NCBI GenBank assembly: GCA_009691725.1
Contig: SIAP01000009.1
Coordinates: forward strand, 21,354 to 85,353
Reading direction: 5' to 3'
Source: Phycisphaerales bacterium
Lineage (GTDB): Bacteria > Planctomycetota > Phycisphaerae > Phycisphaerales > SM1A02
DNA: 64,000 nucleotides
The position numbers were made by a program, and so were the translations under genes. This document shows positions 15,841 to 24,196 of the stretch, piece by piece. Each line of letters begins with the position of its first letter. Within the stretch, counting starts at the first letter, position 1. The notes beneath the pieces are model-generated. The model saw only the letters and a list, made by a program, of their open reading frames with translations, did not search any database and had not been told where the DNA came from.

Positions 15841-16653
15841 GTGATTGAGGGTGTGGATGCGCGACTGCGTGCTGAACTCGCAGTCCTCGAGCGCCCGCTC
15901 GCTCATGCGGGATACCTGATCGGCGAGGTTCGAGTGATCGACGAAGGCACATGGGGTCGGCTTGATGCGGTCGTTGAAGGCACTCACTTGTCAGGAAAAC
16001 TGCAGATACACCTCAGTTCCAAAGGGCGTATCAGCGTCGTCCCACAGGGCACTGCGGCGCGTGCGATTGCGACGGCACTCAAGGGAATTGCGGACACTCT
16101 GACAGCGCCGAACTCATCGTGCACTCCCCCCGCCGCGAAAGTCGCGCGCATCCAAGCGCATGAATCAACGACGGCCCCGATAACTCGGACTGCCCAAAGA
16201 CCCACGAGTCGGGTCCATGGAAATCCCCTCGAGCTTGTTGTGGATTGTTCGAAGTATGGCACGTCGCTGATTGGACCGACGGAGTGGCGCGGCGTGACCT
16301 ACTCGGCAACAGGAGAGTGGCGAGAGACATTCCACAGTCCTGTGTATGCGCGCGGGCACAACAATCTCGGCGAGTTTCTGGCCATCGTTGATGCATGTCG
16401 GCGGATCGAACGAGGTGAGACGACCTGCACGACGCTGTGGAGTGATTCGAAAACGGCACTGAGTTGGTTCGCCAAGGGCGTCATCAAGACGACCATTGAA
16501 GTTGATCGCGTCTGCGACGATCAATTCGCAGCAGCCGTTGGTGAGGCACGGGCGTGGCTCGAGCGAACAAGTCGCACGAAGTGGAGGTCGATGATGCATC
16601 GATGGGACACATCCGTGCGCGGCGAAAACCCTGCGGATTTCGGACGTAAGTAA
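15841..16653 (+). CDS. Ribonuclease HI of the Bacillus halodurans type with extra N-terminal domain
   Basis: A 270-residue protein. The C-terminal half is an RNase H fold. Its likely catalytic residues are Asp in VVDCSKYG (about 135), Glu in GEFLAIVDA (about 177), Asp in WSDSKTALSW (about 202) and Asp in the terminal ENPADFGRK (about 266). The ending matches the short RNase HI class known from B. halodurans, which cleaves RNA in RNA-DNA hybrids. The first 85 residues are a different, beta-rich domain (GKLQIHLSSKGRISVVPQG) and do not look like the usual hybrid-binding domain. A variable linker joins the two. The start is GTG at 15841. Confidence 0.85.
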   Translation: MIEGVDARLRAELAVLERPLAHAGYLIGEVRVIDEGTWGRLDAVVEGTHLSGKLQIHLSSKGRISVVPQGTAARAIATALKGIADTLTAPNSSCTPPAAKVARIQAHESTTAPITRTAQRPTSRVHGNPLELVVDCSKYGTSLIGPTEWRGVTYSATGEWRETFHSPVYARGHNNLGEFLAIVDACRRIERGETTCTTLWSDSKTALSWFAKGVIKTTIEVDRVCDDQFAAAVGEARAWLERTSRTKWRSMMHRWDTSVRGENPADFGRK

Positions 16654-16715
16654 GTCACGAAATCGGGATCCCTGCGCGCGTTGGTGGCGGTGGGCGTGCG
16701 CTGAAACGGCGGCAG

Positions 16716-18248
16716 CTACAACCCGAGTGGCGTGATCGCCGTGCTGATTCGCGACGCCAATTCGCTGTCACGAATCGAGAGGAAGACTCGACCCAATTCG
16801 GGATCGAAGTGGGTTCCGAGGCATCGCTCGATTTCGCTGCGAACCTCCGCGATCGAGCGCGCCGGACGGTAAAAGCGTGCGCTCGTCATGGCGTCAAAGC
16901 AATCGGCGATGCACAGCAGGCGACCGAGCATCGAGATCGACTCCCCCTTCAGATTGTGGGGATATCCAGAGCCATCCCATCGCTCGTGATGCTGCATCAC
17001 CCCTGGCAAGAGGTCTCGCATTTGCGGGATGTCCCGCAAGATTGCGTGGCCGATTTCTGGGTGCTGACGAATCCGATCAAACTCATGAGCTTCGAGGTGT
17101 GTCGGCTTGCGGAGAATCTCCTCTGGCACGCCGATCTTTCCGATGTCGTGGACGAGTCCACACACGCGTGCCTGCTCGATGTGTTCGTCGGAGAGTGCTG
17201 CGGCGCGTGCGAGCAGCACGGCGAATTCACTCACGCGATCCGAGTGACCTCGGGTGTATGGATCCTTCGCATCAATGGCGCGAATCAGCGCACGCATCGT
17301 TCCACCAAACATCTGCTGCGATTCGAGATCAAACCTCTGCTGCATCTTGCCACGAGCAATGTTGGCCAGTGAGAGTCCAGTCAATCGTGCGACCGCAGAT
17401 GCGAAGCCGGCCGCCTCCAATTCGTGCAACTCAGAGGTCCCACCAGATCGGTTGTCGAGATAGAGCCACCCGAAGAAGTTCGTTCCCGCTTCAACAGGAA
17501 CTGAAATCGCCTGTCGGATCGACAGCGATTCCAAACTTGCGCCGAGCGTGCCCGATCCCGCACCTCCGCCACGGTGCACATAGATACCGTTGCGAGAGCG
17601 TTTGAGCAGACTTCGACTCACCTGCACTTCCCCGCGGGATCCCGAAATCTCTCCAACTTCGGCGACGACCTCGATCATTCTCGCATCGGAACCCGGTCGA
17701 AGGAAAGCGACGTTGGCGAATCCCGTCGCAGAGGCGAGTGCCTCGATGGCAGCTTGACCCACTGAGAGTTCATCTGGCGCCTTGGCGATGTCCTCGCTTG
17801 CTGCGAGCAAGCGAACAAGCATGCCTTGTGCAAGATCCTTCGGCGACTGCTCGCCGAGTGCAACGAACTGCTCGCCGCTGTCGGCGTCATCGGCGAGAGT
17901 CTGACAGACTTCTGCGATGGTTTGGTCCGAGGAGGGTCCCTCGACTTGAAATCGCCAGGGTCGAATCTCGAGTGTGTCAGAGTGGTAGAGCCGCACCTCG
18001 CGATGCGGAGTCAACTTCACGCCGTTGAGGAATGATCCAGAAGTCGATCCACAATCGCGAACGCGCCAGTGACCACGATCGATGCCACTCTCCGGCGCCC
18101 AGTGCATCTCTGCGTGCAACCGCGACACTTGCCTCTGCCCCAGATGAATCGTGCAATCCACATCCCTCCCAATGGTGATGACAGTTGGCGGATTCAACGC
18201 GAAGTCAATGTCGCCGTCTACCGAACTTCCAATCAGTCGCCATGGCAT
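16716..18248 (-). CDS. FHA-GAF-HD-GYP cyclic-di-GMP phosphodiesterase
   Basis: A 510-residue signalling protein. An FHA domain (about 1-105; GRDVDCTIHL, RLHAEMHW, SGSFLNGV) binds phosphothreonine. A GAF-like sensor domain follows (about 140-290). The HD-GYP domain (about 310-500) has RGHSDRV, VHDIGKIG near 366, HHERWDGSGYP near 425 and IADCFDAMTS. The HD and GYP residues needed for cyclic-di-GMP hydrolysis are intact. The ATG at 18248 begins just before the FHA fold; a TACGAT lies 10 bases upstream. It is downstream of the prepilin gene on the same strand and convergent with the RNase H gene. Confidence 0.9.
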   Translation of the reverse strand: MPWRLIGSSVDGDIDFALNPPTVITIGRDVDCTIHLGQRQVSRLHAEMHWAPESGIDRGHWRVRDCGSTSGSFLNGVKLTPHREVRLYHSDTLEIRPWRFQVEGPSSDQTIAEVCQTLADDADSGEQFVALGEQSPKDLAQGMLVRLLAASEDIAKAPDELSVGQAAIEALASATGFANVAFLRPGSDARMIEVVAEVGEISGSRGEVQVSRSLLKRSRNGIYVHRGGGAGSGTLGASLESLSIRQAISVPVEAGTNFFGWLYLDNRSGGTSELHELEAAGFASAVARLTGLSLANIARGKMQQRFDLESQQMFGGTMRALIRAIDAKDPYTRGHSDRVSEFAVLLARAAALSDEHIEQARVCGLVHDIGKIGVPEEILRKPTHLEAHEFDRIRQHPEIGHAILRDIPQMRDLLPGVMQHHERWDGSGYPHNLKGESISMLGRLLCIADCFDAMTSARFYRPARSIAEVRSEIERCLGTHFDPELGRVFLSIRDSELASRISTAITPLGL

Positions 18249-18329
18249 GCCGTGGATGATCGTATGCGCGGCGCAAGCGCTTCGGGTGGCTGGCCATGCG
18301 AACCGCGTCACCTGGCGATCTAGTCCGCA

Positions 18330-19151
18330 TCAGTACGGTGCGGTGCCCTTGGGATTCCAAATCAACTTTGGCTTGTTCCAGTCGCCATCCGTCTGATTGG
18401 GATCACGACTCCCCTGCGCAGAACGAGTCGCAATCTCCGAAAGAATGTGCGCCACATGTCCATCCGCGAAGACCACATGACCCCCCTCGAAGTGACGGTT
18501 CGGGAAGGCGCGCCAATCTGTCTGGCAGAGATCCAGCGGCTCATTTCTGTATGGATCTCCTCCCGCCAGTTCGTCGGCGGTTGTCCGCACCTCACTCATC
18601 AGGACGGTGGATGCGCTGTCGGTGATCTGCACGATGGAGATCACCTTTTCTCGATCTGGCCCGACCTGCGCGGCAACCGAATCGTTGAGGCGACTGTTTG
18701 GTACATAATTGAAATAGAAAGACTGCCCTCCACCGGTGACCCAAGGTGCACTTGGATTCGCCACGGCTCCTGGGTCCGTCCATATGGATGCGCGACTGCT
18801 CGGCGACGGAAGAATCTCGATGCCTGTGATTGCCGCTTGGGTGAATTGCGCATAGGGTCGTTCACCCGCAAGTTCGGCGACGCCGTTTGCCCAGAAGGAC
18901 TTTTCCAGCAGATTGAGTTCCATGTCGCTCGCCAATGGATTCCCCTCCCATGGCAGGCGATCCTTGTTCACCGTGGTGTAGTTGATCGTTGCTGCTCCCC
19001 ACTGCTTCAAGTTGGATTGGCTGGAGGTTGCTTGGCTGGACTTCCGCGCCATGCCGATGGCGGGAAGCAGGAGTCCTGCAAGGATGACAACGATCCCCAA
19101 GACGACAAGGACCTCAACGAGCGTAAAGGCGTTTCTGTGAGGAATCCTCAT
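18330..19151 (-). CDS. Prepilin-like exported protein
   Basis: A 273-residue protein with a type IV prepilin leader: a short basic start, cleavage before FTLVEVLVVLGIVVILAG, and a hydrophobic helix to about residue 30. The C-terminal region has HFEGGHVVFADGHVAH, which matches the H-x9-DG signature of the planctomycete DUF1559-like prepilin proteins. Such proteins are found in large numbers in this phylum and their individual roles are unknown. TACTAT lies 6 bases before the ATG. Confidence 0.85.
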   Translation of the reverse strand: MRIPHRNAFTLVEVLVVLGIVVILAGLLLPAIGMARKSSQATSSQSNLKQWGAATINYTTVNKDRLPWEGNPLASDMELNLLEKSFWANGVAELAGERPYAQFTQAAITGIEILPSPSSRASIWTDPGAVANPSAPWVTGGGQSFYFNYVPNSRLNDSVAAQVGPDREKVISIVQITDSASTVLMSEVRTTADELAGGDPYRNEPLDLCQTDWRAFPNRHFEGGHVVFADGHVAHILSEIATRSAQGSRDPNQTDGDWNKPKLIWNPKGTAPY

Positions 19152-19157
19152 CGCCCA

Positions 19158-19163
19158 ATAGTA
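19158..19163 (-). promoter_or_regulatory. -10 element TACTAT of the prepilin-like gene
   Basis: Minus-strand TACTAT, 6 bases (TGGGCG), then ATG at 19151. Confidence 0.55.
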
Positions 19164-19181
19164 GCCCGATGTGGGGCGAAT

Positions 19182-21116
19182 TCAATTGTTGCGATCAGTT
19201 CTTGGCTCTTTCGCCAAGTCTTCTGCGTACCCAATCGCGTCCTCGAATTCGCGGTCTCCGCTCACATACCTTTGGAGGAGTTCTCGCACCTTTGGCACAT
19301 CGTGTTGATCGAGCGCTGCCTCAAGCAAATGGAGTTGTGTTTCGAGTTGCTCCCACGGAGTGAAGCGCTCTCGCGCCTGCGTAATCCCCCCGTGCTCCGT
19401 CGGGGCGCACTGGGTATCGATCAGAAGTTCCTCGTAGAGCTTTTCTCCTGGCCGCAGTCCAGTGACTTGAATCTCGATGTCTCCGTTTGGTTGTCGCTCA
19501 TTCTTCTCGAGATACCCGGCCAATCGAATCATGTTGCGGGCAAGGTCGATGATCCGCACTGGATCCCCCATGTCGAGCACAAAGACCTCGCCGCCACGTC
19601 CCATCGCCCCGGCCTGAATCACCAAAGACGACGCTTCTGGAATCGTCATGAAATAGCGAGTGATCTCTGGGTGAGTGATGGTGACGGGGCCGCCCCTTCG
19701 AATCTGCTCGGTGAAGTGTGGAACCACGGAACCACTCGACGCGAGAACATTTCCAAATCGAACCATCACGAAACGCGTGGTTGGATGCTTCTTGTTTCTC
19801 GATTCCCAGTCTGCAAGTGCCTGCAGGCACTTTTCCGCGAGCCGCTTGCTTGCTCCCATCACGCTCGTGGGTCGCACCGCCTTGTCTGTCGAGATCAACA
19901 CGAACGACTTGACGCCTGCGCTGATGGCTGCCTGCGCGACGCGAAGCGTCCCGATTGCATTGACGCTGACCCCTTCGACTTCATTGGCTTCGACGATGGG
20001 GACATGCTTGTACGCAGCTGCGTGATAGACCGTCTCAATGGAGTGTTCCCGCAACACGCACGCGAGTCGAACCTGATCGAGGACCGATCCGAGCACGCCG
20101 GTGATCTGCACTCCGATCGCTCCCGCCGCGAGACTGCGAAGTTCGCCTTCGATGGAGTACAGATTGAACTCGCAATTGTCGAGAAGCACGATCCGTCGAG
20201 GTCCCTGACGCACCGCCTGCCGCGCAATCTCAGATCCGATCGATCCCCCCGCACCCGTAATCAACACATTCTTGCCGCCGATATCACGCGAGAGCAATTC
20301 TTGAATTGGCGCAACAGGAGCGCGACCGAGCAGGTCTTCAATCTTCATCACGCGGACTGCATCGGTCCGCGAAGTCCCCTCGGCGATCTCGTTGAGGGTT
20401 GGAACCATCATCAACCGTGCTCCCGTCGAACTGAGCTCCTGAAAAATCTCGCGGCGGCGACGGCGGCACGATTCTGGGAGCGCAAGAAGAACCGTGTCGA
20501 CTCGCTCCTTTCGGATCACCCTTCCAATGTCAGCCGGTGCATAGACGCGGCGGCTTTGGATCTCGCTCCCAACGCGCGAGGGGTCGTCATCAACGAATCC
20601 GACCACGATTGACTTGCGGTCTTGCGAGAGGAGCGACACAAGTCCAGCACCGACATCGCTCGCGCCATAGATCAAGATCCTCGATCCCGCCCTTTGACCG
20701 CCGCTGCGAATCAGCTGCCGTGCAAGGACACGCGTCGCACCCACTCCGATGAGTGCTGCCATCCAGAATCCGATGAGCGCCAGCCGTGGCAATCCCTGCG
20801 CACGGTCGATCATCAACGCCAAGAACCCCAGCACGAGTGTGGTGATCGTCACCGCATACACCACGCGAACCGCAAATCGATGGCCGACATAGCGGGTGAT
20901 TTCGCGGTACAGCCCACTCGCCCAGCACGTGGACACACCAATGACCACCGCAGCCAAACAGACCATCACCAAGTCCTTACCATCGGGGCGCGGCCACCAT
21001 GTTTCGAGTCTGATGGCGAGAGCCATCCAAAGCGCAACGGCGAAGATCACGGCATCAGAAACCAGCGCGATGAATTGTTTGCCCCGTCTTGGAAACCGGT
21101 CGATCCACGCAATCAT
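19182..21116 (-). CDS. CapD/WbpM-family UDP-sugar 4,6-dehydratase, membrane-bound
   Basis: A 644-residue protein for polysaccharide or glycan precursor synthesis, probably UDP-GlcNAc to a 4-keto-6-deoxy sugar. Four transmembrane helices occupy about residues 15-125. A first Rossmann-like region follows (RILIYGASDVGAGL). The catalytic short-chain dehydrogenase domain begins at NVLITGAGGSIGSEIARQ near 285. The YHAAAYKHVPIVEANEVEG segment and STDKAVRPTSVMGASKR near 410-425 are typical; the catalytic Tyr is replaced by Met (VMGASK), as in the WbpM/PglF group. No glycosyltransferases lie nearby in this window. Confidence 0.92.
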   Translation of the reverse strand: MIAWIDRFPRRGKQFIALVSDAVIFAVALWMALAIRLETWWPRPDGKDLVMVCLAAVVIGVSTCWASGLYREITRYVGHRFAVRVVYAVTITTLVLGFLALMIDRAQGLPRLALIGFWMAALIGVGATRVLARQLIRSGGQRAGSRILIYGASDVGAGLVSLLSQDRKSIVVGFVDDDPSRVGSEIQSRRVYAPADIGRVIRKERVDTVLLALPESCRRRRREIFQELSSTGARLMMVPTLNEIAEGTSRTDAVRVMKIEDLLGRAPVAPIQELLSRDIGGKNVLITGAGGSIGSEIARQAVRQGPRRIVLLDNCEFNLYSIEGELRSLAAGAIGVQITGVLGSVLDQVRLACVLREHSIETVYHAAAYKHVPIVEANEVEGVSVNAIGTLRVAQAAISAGVKSFVLISTDKAVRPTSVMGASKRLAEKCLQALADWESRNKKHPTTRFVMVRFGNVLASSGSVVPHFTEQIRRGGPVTITHPEITRYFMTIPEASSLVIQAGAMGRGGEVFVLDMGDPVRIIDLARNMIRLAGYLEKNERQPNGDIEIQVTGLRPGEKLYEELLIDTQCAPTEHGGITQARERFTPWEQLETQLHLLEAALDQHDVPKVRELLQRYVSGDREFEDAIGYAEDLAKEPRTDRNN

Positions 21117-21123
21117 TGCGTTG

Positions 21124-21129
21124 AGAGTA
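21124..21129 (-). promoter_or_regulatory. -10 element TACTCT of the capD-like gene
   Basis: Minus-strand TACTCT, 7 bases (CAACGCA), then ATG at 21116. Confidence 0.55.
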
Positions 21130-21206
21130 TCAGCGCGCCCACAGATCGAAGATCAAACTCGCAAATGGATCCAACGACCAATAAGTCGTCGCACCTTCCA
21201 ATGGAC

Positions 21207-21290
21207 TAGGCCCGCCGGGACTTGAACCCGGATGAGGGTGAACTCTGCGGATTTTAAGTCCGCTGCGTCTGCCAATTCCGCCACAGGCCT
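21207..21290 (-). tRNA. tRNA-Leu (anticodon TAA)
   Basis: An 84-base class II tRNA. The acceptor is AGGCCTG/CGGGCCT with one G-T pair, and the discriminator is A. The D arm starts TGGCGGAATTGGCAGACGC, the anticodon stem-loop is GCGGA-CTTAAAA-TCCGC (anticodon TAA), and there is a variable arm. The T arm is CCGGG-TTCAAGT-CCCGG. The 3' CCA is not encoded. Confidence 0.97.
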
Positions 21291-21299
21291 CGTTGGCGA

Positions 21300-21305
21300 A
21301 TCGTA
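21300..21305 (-). promoter_or_regulatory. -10 element TACGAT of tRNA-Leu
   Basis: Minus-strand TACGAT ends 9 bases before the mature tRNA 5' end, so the primary transcript would carry almost no 5' leader. Confidence 0.45.
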
Positions 21306-21335
21306 GCCCAATCAGCGCACCGATGACCGCCCAAC

Positions 21336-21341
21336 TATTCT
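21336..21341 (+). promoter_or_regulatory. -10 element TATTCT of the CoA-transferase gene
   Basis: TATTCT, 6 bases (TTTGTG), then ATG at 21348. The spacing favours this ATG over the GTG three bases earlier. Confidence 0.55.
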
Positions 21342-21347
21342 TTTGTG

Positions 21348-22541
21348 ATGCCCTCATTGGACTGCACTCCGCCCATCGCTGGTATCACCGTCATAGACCT
21401 CGGACGGGTCCTCGCGGCACCCTTCGCAACATCTGTCCTCGCGTCACTCGGCGCGCGCGTCATCAAAGTTGAACGCCCCGGCGCCGGTGATGACGCACGC
21501 GCATTTGGTCCGCATCACAACGGCAAGAGTCTTTACTTTACGAGTGTCAACTGTGACAAGGAGTCCATCGCACTGGATCTGAAAGTTGCGGAGGACCGCG
21601 CCATCTTTGAACAGTTGCTTGATCGCGCGGATGTCCTCGTGGAGAACTTTTCCCCCGGCGTGATGGACGCTCTCGGATATGACTGGGACACGATCCACGC
21701 ACGCTGGCCCCGAGTGATCTATGGCGCACTCTCTGGATTCGGAAAGACCGGACCGCTTTCCGGCGCTCCCGCGTACGACATCGTGGTGCAGGCACTCGGC
21801 GGAATGATGAGTCTCACTGGGTTTCCAAAGAGTCCGCCAGTCCGCGTGGGTGCATCCATCGGAGATCTCACCGCGGCCCTCTATATGGCGCTCGGCATCG
21901 TCAGCGCAATTCACAAACGAACCCGAACGGGTGAGGGATGCCTGATCGACATTGCCATGCTCGATTGTCAGGTTGCCATTCTTGAAGCCGCAGTGACCAC
22001 CTTTACCGCGACGGGAGAGGTGCCGCAACGACTCGGATCTCGACATCCATCCATCGCTCCCTTCCAGGCCTTTCAATGCAAGGATCAGTGGATCGTCATC
22101 GGTGCCGGGAACGATGCCCTCTTTCGAACACTCTGCATGGCGCTCGACCGATCGGATCTGCTCGAGCGTGCCGAGTTCTCCACAAACCCCCTGCGGCTTG
22201 CCTCGATGGATTCACTCGAGCGGGAACTCAATACCACGCTCACAGCAGCCACCGCGCAGGAGTGGATCTCTCGATTGATGACGGCGGGGATCCCATGCGC
22301 GCCGATCCAGTCAGTCGCCGAGATGGCCGCGATGCCGCAGGTCGCGGCGCGCGGGATGATCGTGCCCGTCGACGATCCGATGCTTGCGGCAACTTGCGTG
22401 CCCGGGAATCCGATCAAGATGAGTTCTGTGACACCCCGGTTTTCGCGTGGACCAGCGCCTGCGCTCGACGAGCACCGGCACGCCATCTTGGCTGAACTCG
22501 CCGTCCAGAAAAATGGACGGATCTCGCCACCACACCCGTAA
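21348..22541 (+). CDS. Class III CoA-transferase, CaiB/BaiF family
   Basis: A 397-residue enzyme that moves CoA between organic acids. The family features are GITVIDLGRVLAAPFATSVLASLGARVIKVE at the N-terminus (read in parts), the catalytic Asp in the middle region near CLIDIAMLDCQ, and SGFGKTGPLSGAPAYD. The length matches the family (380-420). The substrate acid cannot be inferred. The gene stands alone between tRNA-Leu and an unrecognised gene; a separate promoter hexamer precedes the next gene, so it is probably monocistronic. Confidence 0.88.
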   Translation: MPSLDCTPPIAGITVIDLGRVLAAPFATSVLASLGARVIKVERPGAGDDARAFGPHHNGKSLYFTSVNCDKESIALDLKVAEDRAIFEQLLDRADVLVENFSPGVMDALGYDWDTIHARWPRVIYGALSGFGKTGPLSGAPAYDIVVQALGGMMSLTGFPKSPPVRVGASIGDLTAALYMALGIVSAIHKRTRTGEGCLIDIAMLDCQVAILEAAVTTFTATGEVPQRLGSRHPSIAPFQAFQCKDQWIVIGAGNDALFRTLCMALDRSDLLERAEFSTNPLRLASMDSLERELNTTLTAATAQEWISRLMTAGIPCAPIQSVAEMAAMPQVAARGMIVPVDDPMLAATCVPGNPIKMSSVTPRFSRGPAPALDEHRHAILAELAVQKNGRISPPHP

Positions 22542-22544
22542 CCT
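22539..22544 (+). promoter_or_regulatory. -10 element TAACCT
   Basis: TAACCT, 6 bases (ACTGCC), then the GTG start at 22551. The hexamer overlaps the stop region of the CoA-transferase. Confidence 0.5.
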
Positions 22545-22550
22545 ACTGCC

Positions 22551-22967
22551 GTGAAAGAGGATATTGAGAACGCAACGCTTTGGTTTCTCACCGCGCGGGG
22601 GATGGCAGCTGCCAGCAGCCACCAGCACGTCGAATCCCAACCTGCCGCCGCCGGGCTCTTCGCTCAGGCTGTCTTGCGCCTATCGGAGGATGTCTGCATC
22701 GAAGGCAAGTCCCCTGCGCGCATGTCGCGACTCTCATTGATTGATTGCCTCTCGGGAGTGGCCGCGCTTCCTATGGACATGCGCGAGAAGTTTTTCATCG
22801 GTGCAATCATGATCGCACTCCTCGATCGACGGATGGATCCGTCGGAAGTTCGCTGGGCATCTGCGCTCGCGAGCGCGATGCAATTGTCGCCACGCCAAAT
22901 CGAAGAGTGCTGCCTCGGCGCGCGCATCCTGACGGACATGCTCCATCCCATCGCGCAATCGGCTTGA
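22551..22967 (+). CDS. Small all-helical protein, function unknown
   Basis: A 138-residue soluble protein starting with GTG. It appears all alpha-helical, with a central MREKFFIGAIMIALLDRRMDPSEVRWASAL segment (read in parts) that is vaguely like TerB-type domains: a helix pair, an acidic turn and another helix. I do not recognise it with confidence. It is followed after two bases by the DUF4145-domain gene, and the pair is probably co-transcribed. Its codon use looks like that of its neighbours. Confidence 0.6.
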   Translation: MKEDIENATLWFLTARGMAAASSHQHVESQPAAAGLFAQAVLRLSEDVCIEGKSPARMSRLSLIDCLSGVAALPMDMREKFFIGAIMIALLDRRMDPSEVRWASALASAMQLSPRQIEECCLGARILTDMLHPIAQSA

Positions 22968-22969
22968 CG

Positions 22970-23779
22970 ATGGAAGATCCCATCTCAAACTTCAGTTTCC
23001 TGTCGGCGCTTGATCGACGGCTCGCGAAACTCGGATCGCAAGCCGAGAACTATGTCCACTCTGATCCCCAGGCGTGCCTCTTCAAACTTCGACTGATGGT
23101 TGAAATGATGGCCTCGACCCTCGCACGGATCACACTGGGGAATGCGTTGCCACCTGAACTTGGTGTCACGCTGGGAGAACTCGAGCGCACTGGAGTGCTC
23201 CCTCGACATGAAGCGGACACCATGCACGCGATACGACGTGACGGAAACTCCGCCGTTCATGGCGGAATAGCACCAGCATCGACGGCGCTGCGGAGACTTC
23301 GTGATGCTCACTCACTCGGTCGCTGGTACTGCCGGTCGCTGAAGCATCCCGCTGCTGATGCAACGTGCGCTTTCCAGCTTCCGCGCCGCGCTTCAACCCA
23401 GAACATTGATCCGCAAGTTGCTGCAGCAGAGGTACTTGAAGACCAGATCGAGAATCGTCGCAAGCGCACTCGAGAGGCTCTCCTCCTCTTCCGTGACGAG
23501 GCGGAGCGAGCCGAACTCACTGCGCGATTTCGAAGTGAGTTGGATGGACTCGATGCCGTGGCCGCCACAGCTGGCGAATCTGAAATTGATGCCGAGACGA
23601 TGGCGCTCTTCATGGCACTCGAAGTTGAGCAGCTGCTTGAGCATCCAACTTTTGGTCGCGCGAGCCGTGATGCGCGCCGCGAAGCACAGATGCAACTTGA
23701 TGCTGTCAAGCGACGACTCGACGCGCAAGAGGCGGCGTTCCGAGAAGCGCGCGAGCGATTAACCACCGACAATTTTTAA
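22970..23779 (+). CDS. DUF4145 (HEPN-like) protein with coiled-coil C-terminus
   Basis: A 269-residue protein. The N-terminal 115 residues match DUF4145, a helical domain known mainly from the N-terminus of type I restriction R subunits and related helicases: FLSALDRRLAKLGSQAENY, then FKLRLMVEMMAS, then AIRRDGNSAVHGG near 85-98. The R-x-GN-x3-H core is the HEPN-type motif. No helicase or nuclease follows; instead there is a charged, probably coiled-coil tail rich in Glu and Arg (about 150-265). A free-standing version is unusual. The ATG at 22970 is close behind the previous stop. HEPN RNase activity is possible but unproven. Confidence 0.7.
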   Translation: MEDPISNFSFLSALDRRLAKLGSQAENYVHSDPQACLFKLRLMVEMMASTLARITLGNALPPELGVTLGELERTGVLPRHEADTMHAIRRDGNSAVHGGIAPASTALRRLRDAHSLGRWYCRSLKHPAADATCAFQLPRRASTQNIDPQVAAAEVLEDQIENRRKRTREALLLFRDEAERAELTARFRSELDGLDAVAATAGESEIDAETMALFMALEVEQLLEHPTFGRASRDARREAQMQLDAVKRRLDAQEAAFREARERLTTDNF

Positions 23780-23809
23780 GTTCGTTAGTTGATAATCCCG
23801 AAGCGTGAG

Positions 23810-23829
23810 TACATTCCAACCCAAGGAGG
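23810..23829 (+). promoter_or_regulatory. TACATT -10 and strong Shine-Dalgarno AAGGAGG
   Basis: TACATT (23810-23815) is followed by a short leader with AAGGAGG (23823-23829), 7 bases before the ATG at 23837. This is the best ribosome binding site seen in the window and contrasts with the leaderless genes. Confidence 0.6.
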
Positions 23830-23836
23830 ATCGACC

Positions 23837-24154
23837 ATGGACGGCGACCTATCAGTGGATTATCTCGGCGACGGCTACTACGCACTCTTTCGAGACAACG
23901 GGGATCGAAGAATCATCGAATGCGTTGCACCGTGCGTGACGGATATTTTTCGAAGTGTTGCACGGCGATTCGGGCACGATCATCCGGTGGAGATGTCGTA
24001 CGCCGCACACTTGGTGTTCAAGATCGAGGCCGGGATAGACATCTCGACGGACGGGGGAGAACTCGCAGAGGGCAACGGAGCCGATGTGGATGGCGAGGAC
24101 TTGGGCGAAGACCTGGGCGGAGGCTGGGGAACAATCGACTCGAAGGAGTTCTAG
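23837..24154 (+). CDS. Small acidic protein, function unknown
   Basis: A 105-residue protein. The first 70 residues have an ordered look (YLGDGYYALFRDNGDRRIIE, RSVARRFGHDHPVEMSYAAHLVFKIE); the last 30 are strongly acidic and Gly-rich and end IDSKEF. It has its own promoter and a strong Shine-Dalgarno sequence, suggesting high expression. No known family recognised. It is convergent with the Bax-inhibitor gene and directly follows the DUF4145 gene. Confidence 0.65.
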   Translation: MDGDLSVDYLGDGYYALFRDNGDRRIIECVAPCVTDIFRSVARRFGHDHPVEMSYAAHLVFKIEAGIDISTDGGELAEGNGADVDGEDLGEDLGGGWGTIDSKEF

Positions 24155-24196
24155 AAGAACACCTTGGACGAGCGCGCGATTGCGCAGGAATCTCAA

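Noticed and set aside
16716..16985. Loss of catalytic residues in the HD-GYP domain
   Set aside because: Checked because some family members are inactive; the HD (VHDIGKIG) and GYP (GSGYP) motifs are both intact.
18447..20612. A 721-codon open frame on the plus strand
   Set aside because: It is antisense to the prepilin-like and CapD-like genes, which have clear families; its composition (many Arg, His, Cys) is that of a GC-rich shadow frame.
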